Shown one piece after another: positions 16,198-25,540 of a DNA stretch of 64,000 nucleotides. The notes under the pieces are model-generated. The model searched no databases. It worked only from the letters and a program-made list of their open reading frames with translations, and was not told the origin of the DNA. Within the stretch, counting starts at the first letter, position 1; each line of letters begins with the position of its first letter. A program made the translations under genes and the position numbers. The stretch is from G963676095 sp963676095 (GTDB lineage: Bacteria; Bacteroidota; Bacteroidia; Bacteroidales; Prolixibacteraceae): NCBI GenBank assembly GCA_963676095.1, contig OY781040.1:5456001-5520000 (forward strand), given 5' to 3'.

Positions 16198-18555
16198 ATG
16201 ACCAATTCAATTTTTAAATCCATTATCCGTGGGCTTCAAAAGCAAAAGCTGACCACATTTATTAATTTATTGGGTCTGAGCATTGGCCTCGCGCTGGTGT
16301 TGTTTATTTCTCTTTACCTGTTCAATGAATTACGGGCAGACAAATTTCACCAAAATGCCCAAAATATTTATCGGGTTGAGAGATGGGATACTAGATTGGG
16401 TATTCTTCCGGCAACATCAGGTTTAATGGCAGAATGGTTGAAAGACAACTTTGCTGAGATTGAGCTTACAGCACGTGTGGCTGATCTTAATGAAACTTCC
16501 AAATATGTGACCGCAAACAACCGTAATTTCGAAGTGCAAAACCCTGTTTTTGTCGATTCCACCTTTTACCGGATGTTTTCTTTTCCGGTAGCTTGCGGAA
16601 ATATTGCCGAAGGCTTCAACAATAAATACTCAGTTGTATTAACAGCGCCTTTAGCAAAAAAATTATTTGGTGAAGAAAATCCGGTTGGCCAAACTTTGGG
16701 CTTCTGTGGGGAAAACCTGTTCACTGTGGTTGCAGTTTTACAGGAGATACCGGGAAATTCGTCGATGCAATTTGACATGCTTTTGCCTTTCTCCTGTTGG
16801 TCCGAATATTCTGGTTTTGGGTCAAATGACTGGCGCATTGTCTCCTTCAATACTTTTGTCGTTTTCAAATCGAATTCCGGTGCTTTAGCCCAGAAAATCA
16901 ATCAGGGAATGAAAAAACAATTCCCTGACGGACAATCGACATTTTTACTGAGGCCCTTAACTGAAATACATTTCTGTTCCGACTGTGTTTTTGACCGCCT
17001 CTTCAAACATGGGAACAAAACAGAATTGTATGTATTTATGCTTGTGGCCATTGTGATATTGCTTATTGCCGTGGTCAACTTCATCAACCTGACCCTTGCC
17101 CTTTCAGCTTTACGGTTTAAAGAAAATGGCATACGAAAAATAGAAGGGGCCAGCAAGATGCAACTGTTGTCGAGGTTTATGGCCGAATCGGTTTTGATCA
17201 GTATGGTTGCCACAGTACTGGCGATGTTTCTCGTTGAACTCTTTTTCCTTTTGTTTAACAATTTGTTGGATAATTCTTTGGGACATTCTCACTTGAGACA
17301 ACCCTGGTTTTACATCGGACTTGCAGGCTTAGGCTTATTGACTGGTTTAGTGACGGGTGCTTATCCGGCATTTAAATTTTCGCGTGCGGGGGTTACTTCC
17401 ATTTTGCGTAACGGACAAACTCCCAAAATTGGTTCGGGGAAATGGGGTGATCGGCTCTTGGTCTTTCAGTTTGCAATTTCAATTGCACTGATTATATCAA
17501 CCCTTTTCCTGAACAGGCAAATGAATTTTATACAAACCCGCAAACTGGGGTTCGATAAAGACCAGTTAATGTATGTCCCGCTGCCCGATGAGTTGAAAAG
17601 TAAAAAAGATTTGATAATCGCGAAGTTAAAAGATCTTTCAGGAATAGGACAGGTAGCTACCAGCGATGCGGTGTTTGGATCGCCTTTTGGGAAGTGGGGC
17701 CGGTATTTGAATAGTGATGGAGAAAATAAATTGGTCATGTTTGAATGTGCGCAGGCAAGCGAAGGATATGTCCAAACGCTTGGCCTTCAGATTTTACAAG
17801 GAAGGGATTTTGATCCGTCACGGCCAACCGACAAAAACTGTTTTTTGGTCAACGAAGCGTTTGTAAAGAAGTATGGTCTGAATGATCCTTTGAATGCATC
17901 GTTTGTGAACGATAACGGGCAGGATAAAATTATAGGTGTGGTAAAAGACTTTAATTTTGGTTCATTACACCAGCAGGTTGCCCCATTGGCTATATGCAAC
18001 AGCAATGAATGTACGGTTTTGATGATCAGGATCAATGCATCCTCTTTAAAAGGTGTTTCAGGACTGATTGGAACAATAAAAAAGAGCATTTCAGATATAG
18101 CACCGGGAGCTTTTATTGACGTTCAGTTTGTCGATACTCAAATTCAACACCAATATATTAAAGAGAAAAGGGCATCACAATTAATCAGCACCTTCTCCTT
18201 CTTTGCCATACTTATTTCCTGTCTGGGTTTGTTTGCTATGGCCACGTTAACTATTAACAAACGAACTAAAGAAATCGGCATTCGCAAAATAAACGGCGCG
18301 AAAGTATCGGAAGTAATGAGCATGCTCAACCGCGACTTTGTGAAATGGATAGTCATTGCTTTTGTGATTGCCACGCCCGTTGCCTGGTACGCCATGAGCA
18401 AATGGCTCGAAAGCTTTGCCTATAAAACCACGTTGAGTTGGTGGATTTTTGCCTTGGCCGGCTTACTGGCTCTGGTAGTCGCGCTCCTCACGGTAAGCTG
18501 GCAAAGCTGGAAAGCGGCAACAAGGAACCCGGTTGATGCGCTGAGGTATGAGTAA
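16198..18555 (+). CDS. FtsX/MacB-like ABC transporter permease 3
   Basis: 785 residues with TM1 at about 20-42 (LLGLSIGLALVLFISLYLF), MacB_PCD domain, central TMs (IVILLIAVVNFINLTLAL), second periplasmic domain, and three C-terminal TMs. The coupling segment is EIGIRKINGAKVSE. The C-terminal ~95 residues closely match permeases 1, 2, 5 and 6 at protein level but have several substitutions (for example VDALRYE in place of VEALRYE) and different codons, so this copy has not been homogenised recently. It starts 45 bases after permease 2 and 18 bases separate its stop from the small gene at 18574. Confidence 0.9.
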   Translation: MTNSIFKSIIRGLQKQKLTTFINLLGLSIGLALVLFISLYLFNELRADKFHQNAQNIYRVERWDTRLGILPATSGLMAEWLKDNFAEIELTARVADLNETSKYVTANNRNFEVQNPVFVDSTFYRMFSFPVACGNIAEGFNNKYSVVLTAPLAKKLFGEENPVGQTLGFCGENLFTVVAVLQEIPGNSSMQFDMLLPFSCWSEYSGFGSNDWRIVSFNTFVVFKSNSGALAQKINQGMKKQFPDGQSTFLLRPLTEIHFCSDCVFDRLFKHGNKTELYVFMLVAIVILLIAVVNFINLTLALSALRFKENGIRKIEGASKMQLLSRFMAESVLISMVATVLAMFLVELFFLLFNNLLDNSLGHSHLRQPWFYIGLAGLGLLTGLVTGAYPAFKFSRAGVTSILRNGQTPKIGSGKWGDRLLVFQFAISIALIISTLFLNRQMNFIQTRKLGFDKDQLMYVPLPDELKSKKDLIIAKLKDLSGIGQVATSDAVFGSPFGKWGRYLNSDGENKLVMFECAQASEGYVQTLGLQILQGRDFDPSRPTDKNCFLVNEAFVKKYGLNDPLNASFVNDNGQDKIIGVVKDFNFGSLHQQVAPLAICNSNECTVLMIRINASSLKGVSGLIGTIKKSISDIAPGAFIDVQFVDTQIQHQYIKEKRASQLISTFSFFAILISCLGLFAMATLTINKRTKEIGIRKINGAKVSEVMSMLNRDFVKWIVIAFVIATPVAWYAMSKWLESFAYKTTLSWWIFALAGLLALVVALLTVSWQSWKAATRNPVDALRYE

Positions 18556-18573
18556 TCGAAAAAAACTATAAAA

Positions 18574-19131
18574 ATGGAAGACAACAGAAGAAAATTTATT
18601 CAAAAAGCTTGTTTTGCGGGAGCCTGCCTGTGTGGATTTGTATCTATAGCAAAACCTGCATCATCAATCGAAAACCAAGCCACAGAACCGGACCGCGATA
18701 AAATGCTGATGCAGGATTGGATTTCTGCCTTGCTGGGCAGCATCGATGATCAGGAAGATGAAGCCTCCTGCCGGGAAATTATGCGAAGGTGTGCTATAGC
18801 CCATTACAATCACATGCAGATGGACAATGTACTTGAACCGTACATTGGCGATCTGGAGAAGTTCCTTGGCCTCATGGGAGAGAAGTGGGGTTGGAAAATT
18901 GATTATCAAAAAGGAACCGGGACCATTATTGCCAACGAAAACAAGAACTACTGTGTATGCCCGATGGTGGCCCGGGAGAAAGGCGTAAAATCTTCAATAT
19001 TGTGCTACTGTGCCGAAGGGTTCACCGAAATGATGTTTTCGAAAGTGGCTGGCCATCCGCTGAAAGCAGAGGTCATTTCTTCTGTACTCCGTGGAGATGC
19101 CGGTTGTAAGTATAAGATCACACTGACATAA
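18574..19131 (+). CDS. DUF6144-like cysteine-rich protein
   Basis: 185 residues. The N-terminus RRKFIQKACFAGACLCGF resembles a Tat-type leader with paired Arg, though the second motif position is Lys rather than the usual pattern. The C-terminal half carries NYCVCPMV, ILCYCAEGF and VLRGDAGCKYKI, a Cys arrangement I associate with DUF6144 and the related L-2-amino-thiazoline-4-carboxylate hydrolase/V4R-like proteins. The catalytic role is not established. It lies 18 bases after permease 3 and 128 bases before permease 4, so it may be co-expressed with the transporters. Family call is moderate; function unknown. Confidence 0.6.
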   Translation: MEDNRRKFIQKACFAGACLCGFVSIAKPASSIENQATEPDRDKMLMQDWISALLGSIDDQEDEASCREIMRRCAIAHYNHMQMDNVLEPYIGDLEKFLGLMGEKWGWKIDYQKGTGTIIANENKNYCVCPMVAREKGVKSSILCYCAEGFTEMMFSKVAGHPLKAEVISSVLRGDAGCKYKITLT

Positions 19132-19259
19132 ACTATAAAATGAAATAGCCATGATTAGCAAACGCCAACTGAAATTGAGAATAAAGGATTCAATCATGGC
19201 TATTCCATCGGGCAAGGAAAAAACAAATTATTCACAGATGAATAACTAAAGCATAAAAA

Positions 19260-21644
19260 ATGTTCAAACACCACTTATTGCTGATCCTTCGGAGTATCAA
19301 ACGGAACAAATCTTCGTTTTTTATCAACCTGATTGGCCTTTCGACCGCTTTGGCCTGCGCCCTGCTGATTTACCTGTGGGTAAACGACGAACTCCGTATG
19401 GACAAGTTCTTTGAAAATAACGGACAGCTTTATCAGGTGATGAATAATCTCAAAACTCAACAAGGCATTCAAACGGGGAATTATACGCCTGCTCCTTTGG
19501 CTGCGGCATTATCCAAAGAAATGCCTGAAGTTGAGTACGCAGCTGCTGTTAATGACTTTTTTAGCTGGAAAAATAAAGAAGGAATTCTTTCAAATGGAGA
19601 CAACCATATTAAATCAAGGGGGATACATGCAAGCAAAGATTATTTTAACGTCTTTTCATATAAACTTGTTCAGGGTGATAAAAACCAGGTACTGGCCGAT
19701 AAAAATGGTATTGTCATTTCTGAAGAATTGGCAAAGAAGTTATTCAATACTACTGATAATATCATCGGGAAATCGGTTGAATGGAACTTCCCTTTCTTTA
19801 ATGGGATATATCAGGTTTCGGGCGTTTTTTCTAATATCCCCACAAACTCTACAACACGATTTGATGTGATATTTAGTATGGATGTCCTACTGGCAACCGA
19901 TAAGGAGGCAAACAAATGGACCGGAAATTATGCCGAAACTTATTTGATTTTAAAAAAGGGCACAAACATTGAGCATTTTGATAAAAAAATTGCAGGTTTT
20001 TTAAAATTAAAGTTTTCGCCCTTTGGGGATTTGTTTACATTGTTTGTCCAGCAATATTCAAATAAATACCTCTATGGCAAATATGAAAATGGGATACCGG
20101 TTGGAGGGCGTATCGCCTATGTCAGGTTGTTCTCTATCATTGCCATTTTTATACTCCTAATAGCCTGCATCAATTTCATGAACCTATCCACAGCTAGAGC
20201 ATCCCGACGGTCAAAAGAAGTTGGAATCAATAAAGCGATAGGTTCAAGCCGAAAAACATTGATTGTTCAGTATCTGGGCGAATCCATGCTGATCACGCTC
20301 ATCTCGCTGATTGTTGCATTCTTGTTGGTTATAATACTCCTTTCCCAATTTAATGTAATCACAGGTAAAAGCCTAAGTTTAAATTTCAGCACGAATCTTA
20401 TACTACCAATTCTGGGCATTACTTTGTTTACCGGTTTTGTTTCGGGAAGTTACCCTGCCTTTTACCTTTCGGGTTTTAACCCGATAACTGTTTTGAAAGG
20501 AAAGCTCATTACCTCACTAGGAGAACTTTGGGTGCGAAAAGGATTGGTCATACTTCAATTCGCTTTATCCGTAATTTTTATTGTTGGATTATTGGTTATC
20601 AACAAGCAAATCGAATTTACCCAAGCCAAAAACTTGGGCTATAACAGGGACAATATCCTATGTTTTAAATGGAAAGAGAAAATGAGTTCGAACGACGGAG
20701 ACAATAACGATCTGGTTCTTTTCATGGCAGAATCGAAAAACTTACCGGGCGTTGTGAATATAACAAACATGAGTGGAAATATTCTGAGTGAAATCTATGG
20801 ACAAGGTGGCGTTTCGTGGAGCGGGCGCGAAGAAGACAGGAGCTTCGTGTTTCAAAGTCCTGTTGTTGGTTATGATTTTATTGAGACCCTTGGGTTGAAA
20901 ATGGTTGAAGGACGTTCTTTTTCAAAAGATTATAACGAGAGTAAAAGTGTTGTAATAAATGAAGCAGCGCTTAAATTGATGGGGTTTAAAGATCCTATTG
21001 GTAAAAAAATAAGAGATGATATGACCATAATTGGCGTGGTTAATGACTTTAACTATGGGTCGTTACACGATAAAGTGGAACCTCTTATTTTAAGGTTCTA
21101 TCCAAATAATCAGAATATTATGGTGAAAATAAAAGCCGGAGCTGAAAGGAATACCATTGATCAACTAAAAAAAGCTTATCAAAAATTTCTACCAAATTAC
21201 CCTTTTGAATTTACATTTATGGATTCGGATTATCAGGCTCTCTATGAATCGGAAAGTAAAGTAGCTGCTTTGTCGGAATACTTTGCCGGAATTGCCATCA
21301 TCATCTCATGTCTGGGATTGTTTGGCCTGGCTGCCTTTGCCGCCGGGCGGAGGCGCAAGGAAATAGGCATCCGGAAGGTTTTTGGCTCTACCGGGATGAG
21401 CATTTTTTACCTTTTATCGGGCGATTTTACCAAACAAGTGTTGGTTTCGATCCTGGTTGCTTTGCCGGTCAGTTACCTGATCGCCAGGCATTGGCTCGAC
21501 ACCTTTGCTTATAAGATAAGCTTGGAATGGTGGTTCTTTGCCGCGGCTGGTTTTATCGCTCTGCTTGTTGCCTGGCTGACAGTTGGGAGTCAGGCCATTA
21601 AAGCGGCGAGTACAAACCCTGCGGTATGTTTGAAGGATGAATGA
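19260..21644 (+). CDS. FtsX/MacB-like ABC transporter permease 4
   Basis: 794 residues, same overall topology (TM1 about 20-42, INLIGLSTALACALLIYLWV). It belongs to a different sub-lineage from its neighbours: the coupling segment is EIGIRKVFGSTGMS rather than RKVNGAK, and it ends SLEWWFFAAAGFIALLVAWL and then NPAVCLKDE instead of the shared NPVEALRYE tail. It is therefore the only one of the six permeases without the shared C-terminal module. It starts 128 bases after the DUF6144-like gene and ends 53 bases before the SBBP protein gene. Confidence 0.9.
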   Translation: MFKHHLLLILRSIKRNKSSFFINLIGLSTALACALLIYLWVNDELRMDKFFENNGQLYQVMNNLKTQQGIQTGNYTPAPLAAALSKEMPEVEYAAAVNDFFSWKNKEGILSNGDNHIKSRGIHASKDYFNVFSYKLVQGDKNQVLADKNGIVISEELAKKLFNTTDNIIGKSVEWNFPFFNGIYQVSGVFSNIPTNSTTRFDVIFSMDVLLATDKEANKWTGNYAETYLILKKGTNIEHFDKKIAGFLKLKFSPFGDLFTLFVQQYSNKYLYGKYENGIPVGGRIAYVRLFSIIAIFILLIACINFMNLSTARASRRSKEVGINKAIGSSRKTLIVQYLGESMLITLISLIVAFLLVIILLSQFNVITGKSLSLNFSTNLILPILGITLFTGFVSGSYPAFYLSGFNPITVLKGKLITSLGELWVRKGLVILQFALSVIFIVGLLVINKQIEFTQAKNLGYNRDNILCFKWKEKMSSNDGDNNDLVLFMAESKNLPGVVNITNMSGNILSEIYGQGGVSWSGREEDRSFVFQSPVVGYDFIETLGLKMVEGRSFSKDYNESKSVVINEAALKLMGFKDPIGKKIRDDMTIIGVVNDFNYGSLHDKVEPLILRFYPNNQNIMVKIKAGAERNTIDQLKKAYQKFLPNYPFEFTFMDSDYQALYESESKVAALSEYFAGIAIIISCLGLFGLAAFAAGRRRKEIGIRKVFGSTGMSIFYLLSGDFTKQVLVSILVALPVSYLIARHWLDTFAYKISLEWWFFAAAGFIALLVAWLTVGSQAIKAASTNPAVCLKDE

Positions 21645-21697
21645 TATTCCGTTGTCAATAGCTATTAAAGTTGCGTTATGATTAAAATAAATTCAAA

Positions 21698-22930
21698 ATG
21701 AAAAGAATTTCAGCCTTTATCCTACTATCATTTCTTTTAGCACATGCTGCTTATGCCCAAGTCGATTTTATTTGGGGCAAACAATTTGGTTCTGAACAAG
21801 ATGACAAAACCAGAAATTTGGTCGCCGATACTTCAGGGAATATTTTCATCGTTGGAAAAACGATGGGCAAACTTGGGCAGGAATACTTTGGCAAATCAGA
21901 TGGTTTTATTGCTAAAATTGACAGTGCAGCCCGACTCTTATGGGTTCGGCAATTTGGTTCGAAAGAAGATGATGAGTTGAAACATACCGATGTCGATTTA
22001 TCGGGCAACCTTTATGCAGTTGGATATATCTGTCCCGATGATGTCAATAGACCTAAAGACACCGATATACTTATAGTAAAAGTAGATTCCAATGGCAAGA
22101 CGATATGGCAAAAAACCTATGGAACAGATGCGCCGGATACCGGAGAAAATATTGTAGTGGCTAAGGATGGAACACTTTATCTGACAGGCTCAACAAAAGG
22201 AACTCTATCTGGAAGCTCTGGTGGTAAAGGAGATTGTTTTATCCTTCATTTGGATTCTGCCGGAAATATAATTCATTCGGTTCAATTTGGGACTTCAGAA
22301 TATGATATGGGATCGGGAATTACTATTGGAGACAATTCCATGATTTATGTTTGCGGTACTACACGGGGTAATTTGGCTACTCAAAATGCCGGGGGCGACG
22401 ATCTGTTTTGGGGAGTATTTACAAGTGATCTCAAACAAATAAAACTTGTACAATCAGGTACGGTCAAAGGCGATTATGCAGGTGAAATAAAGACCGACAA
22501 AACCGGGAATATTTATATTTCAGGAAGTACTGATGGCGATTTGGCCTGCCCTCAAATTGGGAATACCGATGCATTCCTCCAAAAATGGAGCAAAAAAGGC
22601 GAAATAGAATGGACAAAACAATTTGGCACGGGCTATTGGGACGGTGTTCACAGCATTTGTGTTCTTCAAAACAAGGGTGTATTGATCAGCGGCTGCCAGA
22701 ACTACCCTAAGTGCCAATCATTCTGCAAAATGTATGATGAAAGCGGGTTCCTTGTATGGGACCGGTATTTTATTGGGCAGGGGGAGGGCGGCGGCACTTG
22801 TGGAAAGGACATTTGTATGGACAACAAAGGATACCTGTACCATGCCGGTTATACCGGTGCTAATTTGTTTGCTGACTTAAAAGGGATGCACGACCTGTTC
22901 CTAATCAAGCTTAAAATAAACAAAGAATAG
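21698..22930 (+). CDS. SBBP-repeat beta-propeller secreted protein inside the permease cluster
   Basis: 410 residues with a signal peptide (residues 1-20, ending AAYAQ). About six propeller repeats follow, each of the form W.KQFGs...D......D.sGNiyvvGxT.G.l.....G..DaFi.K.D. Proteins of this type are exported and often surface-bound. It ends only three bases before the ATG of permease 5 at 22934, so the two are almost certainly translated from one transcript. That arrangement suggests a functional tie between propeller and permease, but no specific role can be given. Confidence 0.85.
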   Translation: MKRISAFILLSFLLAHAAYAQVDFIWGKQFGSEQDDKTRNLVADTSGNIFIVGKTMGKLGQEYFGKSDGFIAKIDSAARLLWVRQFGSKEDDELKHTDVDLSGNLYAVGYICPDDVNRPKDTDILIVKVDSNGKTIWQKTYGTDAPDTGENIVVAKDGTLYLTGSTKGTLSGSSGGKGDCFILHLDSAGNIIHSVQFGTSEYDMGSGITIGDNSMIYVCGTTRGNLATQNAGGDDLFWGVFTSDLKQIKLVQSGTVKGDYAGEIKTDKTGNIYISGSTDGDLACPQIGNTDAFLQKWSKKGEIEWTKQFGTGYWDGVHSICVLQNKGVLISGCQNYPKCQSFCKMYDESGFLVWDRYFIGQGEGGGTCGKDICMDNKGYLYHAGYTGANLFADLKGMHDLFLIKLKINKE

Positions 22931-22933
22931 ACC

Positions 22934-25333
22934 ATGAGACAAATAGGCCTGTTTGTGAGGAAGTACCTCTTCCATAATAAAATCGCGTGGTTGAACATTG
23001 CTGGCTTAACGCTGGGGATGTTCACCTTCCTGTTCATTTTTTTCTACGTTTATACCGAACGTAATTACGACCAATATCTTCCTGATGCAAAAGAAATTTA
23101 TCACCTGGAATTTACCGTCAACAAAAACGGGACCCGTTCGCTTTATTCCACTACGCCCATCCCATTGGCTAAAACCATTTGGAGCGAAGTCCCGGGAATC
23201 GGCAACTGGTGTACCTTCTGTTCAATCTTCGAAACGCGGGTGCTCAACATTGGCGAATCCGATTTCCTGAACCCCGAGGTACTTTATGCCAATACTGAAT
23301 TCCTGTCGATGTTTCATTATAAAGCAATCGACGGGAGCCTCGATCATGCGCTGGAACCGGGGAAAGTGGTAATTACCCGTTCGGCTGCCGAGAAATACCT
23401 GGGCACAAGCCATGCCGTTGGGAAAAAGTTTAAACTACTGCACGATCAGAAAGAACCGCTAAATGTTACGGTTGAAGCAGTGATTGAGGACATCCCGTCC
23501 AACAGTAACGTGAAGTTTGAGATCGTTGGCGACATGGACGATTACCTGAAACTGGTTGGTAAATGGGTCGATTCGTGGTTTATCAAAGCCAGCCAATCGT
23601 ATATAACCCTGAAAAAAGGAGCCGATGTTGCACAGGTCGAAAAAGAAATTGAGGCACTCGTGAATAAATATGCCAACTCAGCCAACCGTGAATCGCAGGG
23701 CATTGCCTCTGTTTCGATGGAAAACATTTCGAGAAAACATTTCAAAAAAGAGTATATCCTCCAGCATCCTTCCGAAACGTTTGTCAGCGAAACATCGCTC
23801 CAGGTGTTGTTCCTTGTAGGGCTGGTCGCCTTGCTCATTTCGTGGCTGAATTACATCAACTTTTTGGTTTTCCAGAACACCAAATATTTTAAAGAAGTTG
23901 GCATCCGCAAAATTGTTGGGTCAACAAAACAAAAACTAATACTGGCGCTGATTAAAGAATCGATGCTGTTGACATCAATTCCGGTACTGATCATCTCCTT
24001 TCTGTTCCTGACCATTTCGCCGCAACTTTACAGGATTTTCAATTTCCAGATGGAACACATTCAGGTTAACACCCAGTTGTTTTGGTCGGTCACAATTGGC
24101 TTGTTCTTCACCGGGTCGTTCCTTTCGGCAATCTATCCTATTTTTAAACTCGCCAGTTTCCAACCGCTGGAAATGATCCAAAAACGGATAACCCCGGTCA
24201 AAACCGACAAAAAGGGTTCGCTTGTGTTAACAAGCCAGTTTGTCCTCTCTATTTTAATGATCTGCGCCATCATCGTTATTAACCGCCAGATGAAATATCT
24301 TGATCAGCAAAAACTGGGGTTTGCGAAGGAAAATATACTGGTGATGGCTCCCCCGATAACCAACGACCTCACAAACTACGGGCAGAAAATGAAGCTTTTC
24401 AAAGAAGAGGCATCGCATATTCCGGGGGTTGTTGCGCTATCGGCTGCAAGTTCCGTTCCTGGGGAGAAACTGATTACCGAACATTTTGGGTTGAAAAACC
24501 GGGAAGAAACCATCAATAAATACCTGGGGCTTTCGTGCGACGAAGACTATTTCGATGTGATTGATGTACCCTTTCTTGCCGGAGAAAATTTCAGTAAAAA
24601 TCCTGAAATCAGTAAGAACCAGATCATTATTAACGAAAGCTTGTTGCACAAACTGGGGTTTACAAATCCATCGGAAGCTATTCACCAGCTCACCAACAGG
24701 GACAAAAAAGAAATCGTTGGCGTTGTGGCCGATTACCACCACACCTCGTTACACGAAAATGTGAAACCAAGCTTGTTTATTTGTGAACTGAACCGGCTTG
24801 CTTACTTTATGATCAAATCGAAGAGCGAAATAACCCCATTGCAAATCAACGTTTTGAGAGACAAATGGACCCGCATTTTCTCCGACAGCCCGTTTGAATA
24901 TACTTTGCTCGAAACTGGGTTTAATCAACAGTACCGGGAAGAGAAACAGCTTTCAAGGGTCGTGTTGCTTTTTTCAATCCTGTCAATTTTTATAACAATG
25001 ATGGGGTTGACAAGCTCTTGCTTCAATAATATTTATACGCGCACCAAAGAAATCGGTATTCGTAAAGTAAATGGTGCCAGAGTATCAGAAGTATTGGCCT
25101 TGCTTAACCGCGACTTTGTAAAGTGGGTAGTAATCGCTTTCATCATTGCCACACCCATTGCATATTATGCCATGAATAAATGGCTCGAAAACTTTGCTTA
25201 TAAAACCACTTTAAGCTGGTGGATATTTGCATTGGCAGGTTTGTTGGCGTTGGGAATCGCATTGCTCACGGTAAGCTGGCAAAGTTGGAGAGCTGCGACG
25301 AGGAATCCGGTGGAGGCACTGAGATACGAATAG
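22934..25333 (+). CDS. FtsX/MacB-like ABC transporter permease 5
   Basis: 799 residues with TM1 at about 17-38 (NIAGLTLGMFTFLFIFFYVY), MacB_PCD domain about 45-250, central TMs (LVGLVALLISWLNYINFLVF), a second periplasmic domain, and the shared C-terminal module beginning EIGIRKVNGARVSEVLALLN and ending NPVEALRYE. The tail protein is almost identical to permeases 1, 2 and 6, though codons differ. It begins three bases after the SBBP gene. About 200 bases of non-coding DNA separate it from the esterase gene at 25541. Confidence 0.9.
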   Translation: MRQIGLFVRKYLFHNKIAWLNIAGLTLGMFTFLFIFFYVYTERNYDQYLPDAKEIYHLEFTVNKNGTRSLYSTTPIPLAKTIWSEVPGIGNWCTFCSIFETRVLNIGESDFLNPEVLYANTEFLSMFHYKAIDGSLDHALEPGKVVITRSAAEKYLGTSHAVGKKFKLLHDQKEPLNVTVEAVIEDIPSNSNVKFEIVGDMDDYLKLVGKWVDSWFIKASQSYITLKKGADVAQVEKEIEALVNKYANSANRESQGIASVSMENISRKHFKKEYILQHPSETFVSETSLQVLFLVGLVALLISWLNYINFLVFQNTKYFKEVGIRKIVGSTKQKLILALIKESMLLTSIPVLIISFLFLTISPQLYRIFNFQMEHIQVNTQLFWSVTIGLFFTGSFLSAIYPIFKLASFQPLEMIQKRITPVKTDKKGSLVLTSQFVLSILMICAIIVINRQMKYLDQQKLGFAKENILVMAPPITNDLTNYGQKMKLFKEEASHIPGVVALSAASSVPGEKLITEHFGLKNREETINKYLGLSCDEDYFDVIDVPFLAGENFSKNPEISKNQIIINESLLHKLGFTNPSEAIHQLTNRDKKEIVGVVADYHHTSLHENVKPSLFICELNRLAYFMIKSKSEITPLQINVLRDKWTRIFSDSPFEYTLLETGFNQQYREEKQLSRVVLLFSILSIFITMMGLTSSCFNNIYTRTKEIGIRKVNGARVSEVLALLNRDFVKWVVIAFIIATPIAYYAMNKWLENFAYKTTLSWWIFALAGLLALGIALLTVSWQSWRAATRNPVEALRYE

Positions 25334-25540
25334 ATAGAAGGCTGAATGTCAAGCCGTAGTAATAATTAAAGTACCCACGTATAATGAGTAGCGTGCTTCC
25401 CGATGGCGAAACATATCAGAACGGGAATGTTGAAAATGTGTAACCTTTAGCTCAAAATGTTATCTAAGATGTGTTAAGCTTAAAGTTGAATAAAATGGGA
25501 ATACGATAGAATTGAAGATTAAATAATAAGAAAACTAGCT

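Noticed and set aside
25334..25540. Short frame ending VLPDGETYQNGNVENV
   Set aside because: Too short, without start or family match; treated as non-coding or unidentifiable debris.
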